Under the pieces are notes generated by a model that was not told the origin of the DNA, did not search any database, and was given only the letters and a program-made list of their open reading frames with translations. The position numbers and the translations under genes were made by a program. A DNA stretch of 64,000 nucleotides from Pseudomonadota bacterium (lineage in GTDB: Bacteria; Bdellovibrionota; UBA1018; CAIMNF01), in contig JAIXOQ010000027.1 in NCBI GenBank assembly GCA_027486675.1, forward strand, positions 1 to 64,000, read 5' to 3'. Positions 26,440 to 35,269 of the stretch are shown here, one piece after another; position 1 is the stretch's first letter, and each line of letters opens with the position of its first letter.

Positions 26440-26531
26440 GGCTCTGTCGCGCCGCGCGTCATTCTTGACACAGCTACTCTGTTAAATCTCCTTAAGAGAT
26501 TCTAAGAGTGCGGATCAAGGAGACCACCAAA

Positions 26532-26732
26532 ATGGCAGACAGACGGCGTAAGCGGGCTAAAACAACTAAGATCAACTACGGGAAAACGCTCTGGACGATT
26601 GCCGTGGGGACCATGCTCATGACGGCATGGCTGACCAGCTCTGAGATCCAAGCCTCCGAAGAGTTTGGCGACCGCGCTATTGCGTCAGAGGCTTCTGCGG
26701 AAAGTTCTACCCACACTTCGTCAAATCAATGA
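26532..26732 (+). CDS. Small single-span protein
   Basis: 66 residues from the ATG at 26532, which is preceded by AAGGAG at 26517-26522; a GTG at 26508 has no such site. The N-terminus is strongly basic (MADRRRKRAKTTK), followed by one hydrophobic segment WTIAVGTMLMTAWL and an acidic, serine-rich tail. It could be a membrane-anchored peptide or an exported protein cut after IQA. Function unknown; the good Shine-Dalgarno sequence is the main support. Confidence 0.5.
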   Translation: MADRRRKRAKTTKINYGKTLWTIAVGTMLMTAWLTSSEIQASEEFGDRAIASEASAESSTHTSSNQ

Positions 26733-26783
26733 CCTAAAAAACTCTCGTGTATCAACCGATCTGCCAGATGGAGGAATTCATCT

Positions 26784-27533
26784 TTGACGGGGCTTCGGTA
26801 TTTTTTTCTCATCTCACTCTTGTCTGTTTGGTCTTGTGGAGGTTCAGAGTCCACAAGTGAGAGCCCTCTTACGTGCGACGTTCCTTCCGATCAAACCTCA
26901 AGTTTCCGTGGAAAATGGGCACTCACGCCTCTACCCCTTGCTGTTGTCATCTCTGAATTCGATTCGGATCAAAGGCTCGCAATTTCAAATGCCATGAATA
27001 CTTGGAACGCCTTTGCTGCTTCGTCTCGGGGAGTCATTCCATTGCTGGCTTCTAGTGTGGAACCGATCCAAGAAGTTTCAGGTACCAGCCCGAGCGACTT
27101 TGCTTCGGTGTGTTCTAGTCCGCAGTTGCAAGGCTCAGTTTATTCTGGACAGATTTTCCTCATCGCCGATTCCTCTTGGTCGAGCCGTTCGGCATCGATT
27201 GTTGCACTCACGACGCTTTGCCCTGAAAGTGGGGCAGCCTCGGCGAGGCGCGGTCTGCGAGGTGGGCAGATCGAGGTGAATGTGAGGGACTTTTTTGCGG
27301 TCGGAAAACTTCAACCTGATATGGAGTCTGTGATGCTCCATGAGTTCGGTCATCTCTTGGGCCTCGATCACAGTTGCTCTACGGGTGCGAGCTCGCTCCC
27401 GCTCTGCGCTGAAGCCCCAAATGATTACTTAAATGCAGCAATGTATCCCCAAATCCGTTTCATCGGTTCAAACAGTATTCAAAGACGCGAACTCAACGTG
27501 AATGATCGTACGCGAATGGGGTGCCTGTACTAA
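26784..27533 (+). CDS. Matrixin-like metalloprotease lipoprotein
   Basis: 249 residues from a TTG start, supported by GGAGGAA at 26770-26776, 7 nt upstream. The signal sequence ends in VWSC (Cys18), probably a lipoprotein site. The zinc motif HEFGHLLGLDH is at residues 186-196 and a Met-turn (NAAMYP, Met220) follows about 24 residues later. This is the metzincin arrangement, closest to M10 matrixins. Six cysteines in the mature part suggest disulphides. It is probably anchored in the outer membrane or secreted, degrading protein outside the cytoplasm, and lies within a group of exported-protein genes. Confidence 0.88.
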   Translation: MTGLRYFFLISLLSVWSCGGSESTSESPLTCDVPSDQTSSFRGKWALTPLPLAVVISEFDSDQRLAISNAMNTWNAFAASSRGVIPLLASSVEPIQEVSGTSPSDFASVCSSPQLQGSVYSGQIFLIADSSWSSRSASIVALTTLCPESGAASARRGLRGGQIEVNVRDFFAVGKLQPDMESVMLHEFGHLLGLDHSCSTGASSLPLCAEAPNDYLNAAMYPQIRFIGSNSIQRRELNVNDRTRMGCLY

Positions 27534-27628
27534 TTCTTTTCGGCAGTTCGAGGCTCTCCTGGTCCTAGAAGTAAATTTTTTCGTTGAAGCATACCTAAAA
27601 CAGTCAACTTCTGTTAGGGTCAACGCCT

Positions 27629-28804
27629 ATGCGGAAAATGATGTTGTGCGCGGTGGTGGGCCTTCTCATGGTTGCTCAGTCTGCTTTGGCAACCCTATCG
27701 GTCACGCTTCGAGCTCCGACTCCTCCTGGCTTCCTGAAAGACGCTGGTCAGGCTTTTCATTTGCGCATTGTTCAGGGCCCCGAAGGGGGCGTGCATGTGG
27801 GAAGCGATGCTGAGAAAGAAAAGACCGTGTTTAGCGGCCCAATCGAATTTGTGCACGCGCAATCTGGCGAATCCGTGGCCTTCTTTGCAAGTAAAGCATT
27901 TCTCTATGCAGTGAACTTCAAAGGGGATGTACGTCCATTCTTTGCCCTTAAAAATTACTCTGAGCTGCGATCCGATGTTTCAGTGGTGATATCTAATAGG
28001 CTTGAGTTGCATTCGTCGATTAAGAACGAAAAGGTAAATCAGCTTGCTACCGAACACTATGTGGTGGCTGTGCGCGAAGCGTCAGGCGAAGTTTCTGTTT
28101 TTTCAGTTTGGACGGATTCGAACATCGGTTTTGGTGTTTCAAAGCACGCATTCCCGCATTCAAAGGGACAACTGGTCAGCGTGTCGCAGACAGTTCTGGA
28201 AGGTCCAAGGTTCAGGACCTTTGGCGAAGAAGAGTCCCTTTTCATCGAAATGACCGTAAATTTTTCTCAAGGAGGCTGGCAAAAGCGTCCTCTCATCTTT
28301 GCGCCGTCAGGGAGTGATCGTATTGTTCCTCAATTTGGAAGCACCCAAGGCTTCCCTAAAGTGAGCCCAAAGTGGAATCCGAATCGGGTAGATGCACTTA
28401 TTGAGGAAGAGCTTAAGGCCCATAAACGCAATTTAATTGGCACCCAGACTTATGGTGCGAACTCACCAGCCGAACTTGAGACGCTGAGTCAGGCGCAGTT
28501 GTTGCGCGAGTATCTTGGGTACATTCTTGCGACGGAGTCCGGCACCGATGAGGCGAAATTGCGAACTGTGATTCGAACTGCATTCGAAGTGGGGGAGATT
28601 CAGCTGCTCGGCAATTATTCCGAAGAGGTATTGTTTTTAGATCTATTCCCGACTCCAACTCTTGCCGAAAGTTTTAATCCTACATATTTACGCAGGATGG
28701 CTTCGAAATTTACTCCCTTCTGTGGTGTTGCTGCCGCGAATGGAAAATACTTAACTGAACTTTGGTCGCTGAAAACGCCATCCAAAATTTCTCTTGTGAG
28801 GTAG
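27629..28804 (+). CDS. Exported protein, paralogue 1 of tandem family
   Basis: 391 residues with a clear signal peptide (MRKMMLCAVVGLLMVAQSALA). The mature N-terminal half contains VAFFASKAFLYAVNFKGDVRPFFAL. The next two genes contain the same pattern, so the three are related. A second shared block is VNQLATEHYVVAVREASGEVSVFSVWTD. Near the end is FCGVAAANGKYL; a Cys-Gly pair is also found near the end of the other two. No known domain is recognised. The gene is 95 bp past the metalloprotease. Confidence 0.65.
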   Translation: MRKMMLCAVVGLLMVAQSALATLSVTLRAPTPPGFLKDAGQAFHLRIVQGPEGGVHVGSDAEKEKTVFSGPIEFVHAQSGESVAFFASKAFLYAVNFKGDVRPFFALKNYSELRSDVSVVISNRLELHSSIKNEKVNQLATEHYVVAVREASGEVSVFSVWTDSNIGFGVSKHAFPHSKGQLVSVSQTVLEGPRFRTFGEEESLFIEMTVNFSQGGWQKRPLIFAPSGSDRIVPQFGSTQGFPKVSPKWNPNRVDALIEEELKAHKRNLIGTQTYGANSPAELETLSQAQLLREYLGYILATESGTDEAKLRTVIRTAFEVGEIQLLGNYSEEVLFLDLFPTPTLAESFNPTYLRRMASKFTPFCGVAAANGKYLTELWSLKTPSKISLVR

Positions 28805-28810
28805 AAGCTC

Positions 28811-29560
28811 TTGTTGCTCTTTGGATTGTTCTTCTGGGTTTGCTCCATCTGGGCTGCTGAGCCGCAGCAAGTCCGATTTCTATCTCACCCCAATCGCACA
28901 TACAACTTCACTGAATCTGGACTATTTTCTGGAGACCGATCTTTTTCGGTAGGAGTGGTGGAGGCTAAGATCAGACAGATTGAAGATGTGTCTCTTGATC
29001 CACTCGGCCAGACGTCGCTGCCTTTTGTTTTTTTTTCGACTGAACATCTTTTGTATGTTTTAACGCCTGATCAGGCTTATCCGATCGCGCATTTCCCACA
29101 AGGTGTACGTGAGCTGTCCGTGTTTTCGGGTTCTTCTGAGTTTTCGCGTAGTGTTAATGTAAAAAGCGGAGAACAGAAAGAGCTCTTTGTCATTCGAATC
29201 AAAGACCAACATCTGTCTGTTTTCAGCACAGACCCTGTTTTACGGCCTTATCGCCTGAACTTAAGTGCCGCAACAACGCTTCCGGGAATAGAAGCGCTTC
29301 TTCTTAAGGCGATCATTGAAACATGGTCGGAGAAGAATCCAGAAATCGAGGAACTGGGTTACGGATGGTTTGATAAGAGCGAACTGAGCGAGGCCTTAGG
29401 ATTTATCCGGCTTCAGGTCGCTCGCTTGGGTGTGGCCCCGGAAGTGGTTGCTCGATTGATTGCCACTCACTCTACATTCAAGCCCGGTAAACCCATGACC
29501 TCTGTACAGCTCAATCTGTCCCAGAGTCTTTGTGGGCTGGTAGTTGATGAAAATCATTAA
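28811..29560 (+). CDS. Exported protein, paralogue 2 of tandem family
   Basis: 249 residues from a TTG at 28811 (another TTG follows at once), 6 bp after the upstream stop. The signal peptide is LLFGLFFWVCSIWAA. It shares with its neighbours the pattern FVFFSTEHLLYVLTPDQAYPIAHF and the later ELFVIRIKDQHLSVFSTD. Near the C-terminus are LSEALGFIRLQVARLG and SLCGLVVDENH. It is the shortest of the three, with less sequence between the beta-rich first half and the helical second half. Function unknown. Confidence 0.62.
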   Translation: MLLFGLFFWVCSIWAAEPQQVRFLSHPNRTYNFTESGLFSGDRSFSVGVVEAKIRQIEDVSLDPLGQTSLPFVFFSTEHLLYVLTPDQAYPIAHFPQGVRELSVFSGSSEFSRSVNVKSGEQKELFVIRIKDQHLSVFSTDPVLRPYRLNLSAATTLPGIEALLLKAIIETWSEKNPEIEELGYGWFDKSELSEALGFIRLQVARLGVAPEVVARLIATHSTFKPGKPMTSVQLNLSQSLCGLVVDENH

Positions 29561-29610
29561 AGTGGACTAAAATGCTTCAAAACCAGACCTTCGTGAGTTA
29601 GGATGCGGAC

Positions 29611-30633
29611 ATGATTTTATTAACAGCGATGATGGCGGCAATTGCGTTTGCCGGACCATGGAAAACTTCGTCCACACTGATGCAGCTCGACCAGTTTGGC
29701 AGGCCAGTGGCTCAGACGGGTGAGGCCGATCTATTCGCACTTTCCGGCAATGAGGTCCCAGGCTTTGCAGGAGTGAATGCTCGCTTTCGAGTGACCTTTG
29801 CAGAGGTCGATGAGTTGCCACGTGGGATCAAGTCATCGAAAGAGAGAATCACTACACTGAAAGATGGAACGCGCCTCATTGAAGTGATGGCAAACGAGGG
29901 TAAGGCTCCAAAGCTCCTTCATGTGCGTCAGAATCCAGTGCCGTTTAGGTTTTTCGCGAGCGAGCATTTTCTCTATGCCTACCTCCCTGGAAATCGATTC
30001 GTACCCATTGCGCAGCTAGCGGCGATTTCAGAAGGAGTGCCGGTGAGGATCAATGTATCTGAGCCGGTCATTGTTTCGGGTGAATGGGAACAGATTGTTG
30101 TCTCGAGAACTGTAACGATTGAAGAAACCGTGACCATTGAGAAAAACAAAGAGTCCTTATCATCACGAACCTTCGAATGCGTTTTCCATCAGAATTTTGG
30201 GGGTCTCTTCGTTTATTTCAGAGATGCCAAGAATCAGAAAATCCTTCTCATGTCTGACTATCAGAATCGATCAAAAGTTGATGTGAATGATTTCATCGTA
30301 GGAGAGCTTAGATCTCAGCTAACAGACTCAAAAATCCTGGAAGTTCGAAGCAATGAGTTGGGTGCGGCGCTCGAGTATGCGTATTTCCGATTCAAAAAAA
30401 TTCCTGGTTTTCTCACCGCTCATCTGACGAAGAGTGAGTTGGAATTAGCGCTGAGGCCATTGTTCCGTGGTATGCGGCAATATGCCGCCTTGGAAGGCTT
30501 CCCCAATCAAATTGAAATCCCAGAAACTCAGGAACTTCGTCTCTTCTCAAACCCTTGCGGGTACTCCGAAGGGAACATCGGCGTTGGGCCAGAGTATTTG
30601 AGCCTTGCAAATTCGACTTTCCTTGCGCTTTAG
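29611..30633 (+). CDS. Exported protein, paralogue 3 of tandem family
   Basis: 340 residues with a short signal peptide (MILLTAMMAAIAFA). The family block reads FRFFASEHFLYAYLPGNRFVPIAQLA; the second block is GGLFVYFRDAKNQKILLMSD; helical segments follow (LGAALEYAYF, SELELALRPLF) and the tail has FSNPCGYSEGN. It has an extra region of charged TVTIEET-type repeats around residue 170 that the others lack. Role unknown; surface or periplasmic location is expected. Confidence 0.62.
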   Translation: MILLTAMMAAIAFAGPWKTSSTLMQLDQFGRPVAQTGEADLFALSGNEVPGFAGVNARFRVTFAEVDELPRGIKSSKERITTLKDGTRLIEVMANEGKAPKLLHVRQNPVPFRFFASEHFLYAYLPGNRFVPIAQLAAISEGVPVRINVSEPVIVSGEWEQIVVSRTVTIEETVTIEKNKESLSSRTFECVFHQNFGGLFVYFRDAKNQKILLMSDYQNRSKVDVNDFIVGELRSQLTDSKILEVRSNELGAALEYAYFRFKKIPGFLTAHLTKSELELALRPLFRGMRQYAALEGFPNQIEIPETQELRLFSNPCGYSEGNIGVGPEYLSLANSTFLAL

Positions 30634-30679
30634 TGGTTTGAATTGCCCAAAAGTTTTCGCGCCAGGTACTCTGTGAAAC

Positions 30680-33313
30680 ATGCAGTTTCCTGAACGTAGC
30701 GGCCGCTCCTTAGAATCATTTCCAAAAGCACCTGATTTTGCTGAACTCGAAAAGCACTGGGGTGCCGAATGGCTCAAGAAGGGGACATACACTTACCCAT
30801 CTCAAGGCGATGCGCCGATTTTCTCCATTGATACCCCGCCACCCACAGTGTCTGGGTCTTTGCACGTAGGACATATTTTTAGCTACACGCAGACCGACAT
30901 CTTGGCTCGCTTTGCTCGAATGAAAGGCATGCGCGTCCACTACCCACAGGGCTGGGATGATAACGGGCTTCCTACGGAACGTAGAGTTCAGAACTACTTC
31001 CACATTCGCTGCGAACCCGGCACACCCTATGAGCCAGGGCTGAACCTTCCGCCGATCAGCGAAGTGATGACCGACAAAGAACTTGCCGAAAAAAAAGTTC
31101 CGCAAAGGGCTTTATCTAGACGCAACTTTGTTGAGCACTGTTTGAGGCTGACCACCCAAGATGAAAAACAATTCAAAGATCTGTTTACCCGGGTTGGGCT
31201 TTCCGCTGATTGGGAGCTCGAATACGTCACCATAGGGAAGCACGCGCAGCGCATCGCGCAGTGGAGTTTCTTGGATCTCATGCAAAAGGGCCATGCTTAT
31301 CAGGTAGAGGCGCCGACCCTTTGGGATTGTGACTTTAGAACTGCAGTGGCGCAGGCGGAACTAGAAGACCGGGATATGCCGGGGGCCTTTCATGAGTTTG
31401 ATTTTGAAGTCGAAGGGGGCGGGTCCTTCACGATTGCAACAACGCGGCCCGAACTTCTTGCCGCATGTGTGGGCGTGGCTTGCCATCCCGATGACGAGCG
31501 CTACAAACATCTCATTGGGAAGACTGCTGTAACGCCTTTGTTTTCGGCTCCGGTTCGTATTTTTGGCAGTACTCATGTTGTCCCGGATAAGGGCACAGGC
31601 ATTTTAATGGTCTGTACCTTTGGGGATCAGACCGACGTGCAATGGTGGAGGGAAGAGAAGCTACCACTGCGCCAGATCGTGGGAAGGGATGGGCGCTTGA
31701 TGTCCATTCAATTTGGGACCAAGGAATTTCCCTCAAAGAATCCTGAAGCCGCAAACGAAGTCTATGCGCTCATTGAAAAAAAGAACGTCAAGCAGGCGCA
31801 GAAAATCATCGTTGAAAGACTTGCTTTGAAATCAGCGCCACGCCCGATTCAGCACCCAGTTAAGTTTTATGAAAAGGGCGATCGCCCGGTCGAGATCTTA
31901 ACCACGCGCCAGTGGTTTGTGCGTTTGTTGGATAAAAAAGAGAAGCTTCTTCAGTTCGGGGAAAAGATTCAGTGGCATCCAGAGTTCATGAAGGCTCGCT
32001 TTAGGAACTGGACAGAAAACTTAGGCTTAGATTGGTGTGTCAGCAGGCAGCGGTTTTTTGGTGTGCCGATCCCAGTCTGGTACCCAATCGATGCAGCAGG
32101 AAACCAGCGATTTGAAGCACCGATTTTCCCGACGAAGGAACAACTTCCTGTGGACCCTTCGGAGGATGCGCCGCTTGGATATCAGGAAAGTCAGCGTGGT
32201 CAGCCAGGAGGATTCGTCGGGGAGCTTGATGTCTTTGATACGTGGTTTACGTCCTCATTGACGCCGCAGCTGGTTACCGGATGGGAGTGGAATCAGAAAC
32301 GGCACCAAGAAATGTTCCCGATGACATTGCGTCCGCAAAGCCATGAAATCATCCGAACTTGGGCGTTTTATACGATCGCTAAAGCGATGCTTCATGAAGA
32401 AAAGATTCCTTGGAACCACATCGCAGTTTCAGGCTGGGTGCTTGATCCTGATCGGAAGAAGATGTCGAAGTCTAAGGGCAACGTCGTGACTCCGATTCAG
32501 TTCATCGAGGAACATGGCGCAGATGCGGTACGCTACTGGGCGGGCTCTGCGCGTTATGGCGTGGATACGGCTTTTGATCCCGCAGTGATGAAGGTGGGGC
32601 GAAGGCTGGCGATGAAGCTGTTTAATGCTTCCAAGTTTGTTTTGTCCCGCGGCTGTCCCGCTGGGGTTCCCACCTGTGCATTAGATCTAGCGCTTCTTGC
32701 GAAACTGAGAGTACTTGTGAAACGTGTGCGTGAACTCTCTGATCAGTACGAAACCGCACAAGCCTTAAGCGAGACAGAAAAGTTCTTTTGGAGTCAGTTC
32801 ACCGACACCTACCTAGAGCTTGTGAAAATGCGTGCCTGGGGTGAGCAGGGTACGGCTTTAGATCATGCTTCAGCCGGGCAGACCTTGCATTTTGCTCTTT
32901 CTATCTTGGTTCGAATGTTTGCCCCGTTCCTTCCTTACACCACAGAAACCGTGTGGGATTGGATGAAGCGGGATAGTGAGCCGAGCGTGCATCTGGCGGC
33001 ATTTCCTTCTCAGGGAGAGTTCCAAACTTTTATGGGAGTAGACGCCGGGCGGCCTGAGTTACTCGACGTTGCGATCGTGGCCCTCACGACTATCAATCAG
33101 CAGAAGACGGAATCTAAAACTTCGGTAGCACGGCCCGTCTCACGCATCGTGATCGCTATACATCCCGAGACTTTAAATGATCTACTCCTTGTGTGGGCAG
33201 AGGTAGCTTCTGCGACCAAGGTGCGTTCAGTAGAGTGGGACAAGAACCCCTCAATGGAACCAGGCACATTGAAGGTCACGGCTGTTGAGTACGACGCAGC
33301 GCCTATTGCTTAG
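30680..33313 (+). CDS. valS: Valine-tRNA ligase (archaeal/Rickettsia type)
   Basis: 877 residues. The class I HIGH motif is in SGSLHVGHIFSYTQTD and the KMSKS motif in DRKKMSKSKGN. The sequence after HIGH, YPQGWDDNGLPTERRVQ, is the form I associate with archaeal and Rickettsia-type valyl-tRNA synthetases, not the usual bacterial form (FWQPGTDHAGIATQ). The C-terminal coiled-coil arm of E. coli ValS appears to be missing, in line with that type. Editing and anticodon domains are present by length. The stop lies 11 bp inside the tail of the convergent HD gene. Confidence 0.94.
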   Translation: MQFPERSGRSLESFPKAPDFAELEKHWGAEWLKKGTYTYPSQGDAPIFSIDTPPPTVSGSLHVGHIFSYTQTDILARFARMKGMRVHYPQGWDDNGLPTERRVQNYFHIRCEPGTPYEPGLNLPPISEVMTDKELAEKKVPQRALSRRNFVEHCLRLTTQDEKQFKDLFTRVGLSADWELEYVTIGKHAQRIAQWSFLDLMQKGHAYQVEAPTLWDCDFRTAVAQAELEDRDMPGAFHEFDFEVEGGGSFTIATTRPELLAACVGVACHPDDERYKHLIGKTAVTPLFSAPVRIFGSTHVVPDKGTGILMVCTFGDQTDVQWWREEKLPLRQIVGRDGRLMSIQFGTKEFPSKNPEAANEVYALIEKKNVKQAQKIIVERLALKSAPRPIQHPVKFYEKGDRPVEILTTRQWFVRLLDKKEKLLQFGEKIQWHPEFMKARFRNWTENLGLDWCVSRQRFFGVPIPVWYPIDAAGNQRFEAPIFPTKEQLPVDPSEDAPLGYQESQRGQPGGFVGELDVFDTWFTSSLTPQLVTGWEWNQKRHQEMFPMTLRPQSHEIIRTWAFYTIAKAMLHEEKIPWNHIAVSGWVLDPDRKKMSKSKGNVVTPIQFIEEHGADAVRYWAGSARYGVDTAFDPAVMKVGRRLAMKLFNASKFVLSRGCPAGVPTCALDLALLAKLRVLVKRVRELSDQYETAQALSETEKFFWSQFTDTYLELVKMRAWGEQGTALDHASAGQTLHFALSILVRMFAPFLPYTTETVWDWMKRDSEPSVHLAAFPSQGEFQTFMGVDAGRPELLDVAIVALTTINQQKTESKTSVARPVSRIVIAIHPETLNDLLLVWAEVASATKVRSVEWDKNPSMEPGTLKVTAVEYDAAPIA

Positions 33314-34742
33314 GCGCGTTTTCTAGCATTCCATTGCGCTTAAAAAGCTCAATCGCAGCCTTGTTTGCATAAACGCTTGGGACGAAATTGATCATCGTCG
33401 AGAGCCTGCGAACAATGGAGTTCTCAAGCTCGACAAGAAGTTTAGGCCCACCGCGTCGGGTGATGATCTTCACAGGGTCGCGCTCTGCTGCAAGCGGGCC
33501 TGCGGTTTCCCTTTTCTTCTGGATCTTCGCAAGTGAAGCCGTGAATGAAATATCCTTCTCAGGGATATCCGCCAGGATCCACTCTTTCCCCGTTCCATTG
33601 GCTTCGATGCAATCTTGAAAGGAGTCAACGATCGCGTCGATGCGCTGGATCCTAGCCTTGCGGTCGTGTTCATTTCCTGAGTTATCTAAAATTCGGTGCT
33701 GAAACTCGGGATGGTGAACGGTCTTGGGCGCCTTTCGGTAAAGAAGCATCTCGATCCATTCATTGACCTTCGGGTCATCAATGACCTTGGTCGTGCGCAC
33801 TTCTTGGCATTTCGTGATGAAGTAAATGTCATTCCACCAGAAAAAGCGCTCGTCCCCGGCTTCGACCATTTCCAGGAGCTGAGGGAACGAATACATGAGC
33901 CGACGCTCTAAAAAGTCCTCAGAAATGTGAGCCGCTAAGACATCAAACTTGCCGGAGCCAGGATTCTTGATTACCTGTGAATACCAATTAAAGCGCGCGA
34001 TCAAGAAGTCCTCTACGGCCCGAAGAGCGTTCTCCCGAACACCGAAGCCCCGAGTTCCATCCTCAAGCGTGAAGGTCTCCAGGTTCGCCAAAATATAGTC
34101 CCGGTCAAATTGCCCATATTGGATGCCCGTGTAGTGCGAATCTCGTAAGAGATAGTCCATCCGGTCTGCATCGAGGTCTGAGTGCATGAGTTGATTTGCG
34201 ATAGCTTCGGGAGCTTTTCCTTTGATGATGTTTGAAATCATCTGAATATCTAAGCCATAGTCCTCAAGAATCTGAGTCAGCCCGCCTTCGAAGCGGGTGT
34301 TCTTTATTATAAAAGACCCTAAGTGTTCATGATTGTTCGGAAGAGGTTTTTGATCCTCCGGTCCGTCGCGGTCATCGTTCCCGTGGCGGATGTAGGCGTA
34401 CTCGACTGCGTGGCTAAAAGGGAAAGTGCCGATGTCATGGAGCAAGGCGCTGATGCGTAAGGATTTATGGAGCATCGCAGCAGGGGAGGTGGCTTTTGCA
34501 TCAAAGAGCTCGTGGTCTGGGACCGCTATGCCAAGAGCGCGAATCATTTGATCCATGGATTGCATGACGCCAATTGCGTGTGCGAAACGATTGTGTTCCG
34601 CGCCGGGGAAAATGTAGTTTGCAAAACTGAGTTGCTTGATCCAGCGAAGTCGCTGGAAAAATGGTGAATTGATGATTGCCTGTTCCCATTCGGTGATTGG
34701 AATAAAGCCATAAAGGACGTCGTAGATGACTGCTTTTTTCAC
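33303..34742 (-). CDS. HD-domain phosphohydrolase (dNTPase/SAMHD1-like)
   Basis: 479 residues from a GTG start. The HD metal site is complete: FAHAIGVM (His55), LLHDIGTFPFSH (His102, Asp103) and SDLDADRMDYLLRDS (the distal aspartate). The opening segment, GFIPITEWEQAIINSPFFQRLRWIKQL, is typical of the YwfO/SAMHD1 group, which hydrolyses deoxynucleoside triphosphates. The C-terminal half (about 280-479) is a further helical domain. Start sites of this gene and the divergent rimI are only 35 bp apart. Confidence 0.85.
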   Translation of the reverse strand: MKKAVIYDVLYGFIPITEWEQAIINSPFFQRLRWIKQLSFANYIFPGAEHNRFAHAIGVMQSMDQMIRALGIAVPDHELFDAKATSPAAMLHKSLRISALLHDIGTFPFSHAVEYAYIRHGNDDRDGPEDQKPLPNNHEHLGSFIIKNTRFEGGLTQILEDYGLDIQMISNIIKGKAPEAIANQLMHSDLDADRMDYLLRDSHYTGIQYGQFDRDYILANLETFTLEDGTRGFGVRENALRAVEDFLIARFNWYSQVIKNPGSGKFDVLAAHISEDFLERRLMYSFPQLLEMVEAGDERFFWWNDIYFITKCQEVRTTKVIDDPKVNEWIEMLLYRKAPKTVHHPEFQHRILDNSGNEHDRKARIQRIDAIVDSFQDCIEANGTGKEWILADIPEKDISFTASLAKIQKKRETAGPLAAERDPVKIITRRGGPKLLVELENSIVRRLSTMINFVPSVYANKAAIELFKRNGMLENAPKQ

Positions 34743-34777
34743 AAAATTAAGTCTATCGGGTAAACTTCGTAAAACCC

Positions 34778-35248
34778 ATGGACTTTAGCATTCGTGATGC
34801 ATCACTTGACGATCTTGATTCGATTCTAAAAATCGAAGTTTCGGCTTTCCCCCATCCATGGTCACGGTCTCAGTTTCTAGATGAAATGGCCCTCCCTTAT
34901 GCACGGCTCTGGGTGTTGACTGACGATGAAACGGACCAAATTGTAGCTGCATACCTTTGTTTTCGTCTTCAAGCGGAGGCATGTAGCGTACTCACGGTTG
35001 CAGTCGGGAACGAATACCGGGGCCAGGGCCATGCAGAAAAACTACTTCGGAAGATGATCGCTTGGGTGGTTCGGGAAGAGTACCCCCAGATTTTGCTTGA
35101 AGTCAGAGCATCAAACCGAGCAGCTCAGGGCTTATACGAGAAGATAGGTTTTCATAAGGACGCTACCCGAAAAAGGTTCTACTCCGATGGGGAGGATGCC
35201 TTTGTTTATGTGCTGAAAACCTCAGATGCTCCAGCAGAACTCCAGTGA
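34778..35248 (+). CDS. rimI: Ribosomal-protein-alanine N-acetyltransferase
   Basis: 156 residues of the GNAT fold. The acetyl-CoA loop is VAVGNEYRGQGHAEKLL, followed by LLEVRASNRAAQGLYEKIGF, the signature of RimI, which acetylates the N-terminal alanine of ribosomal protein S18. The length fits. It heads a run of six co-directional genes (to 39578) with short gaps or overlaps. Confidence 0.85.
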   Translation: MDFSIRDASLDDLDSILKIEVSAFPHPWSRSQFLDEMALPYARLWVLTDDETDQIVAAYLCFRLQAEACSVLTVAVGNEYRGQGHAEKLLRKMIAWVVREEYPQILLEVRASNRAAQGLYEKIGFHKDATRKRFYSDGEDAFVYVLKTSDAPAELQ

Positions 35249-35269
35249 GCTTGTTAGACTGGAATTTCA

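Noticed and set aside
26465..26493. TTGACA before the 66-residue protein gene as a promoter
   Set aside because: No acceptable -10 box at 16-18 bp; TTAAAT is only 11 bp away.
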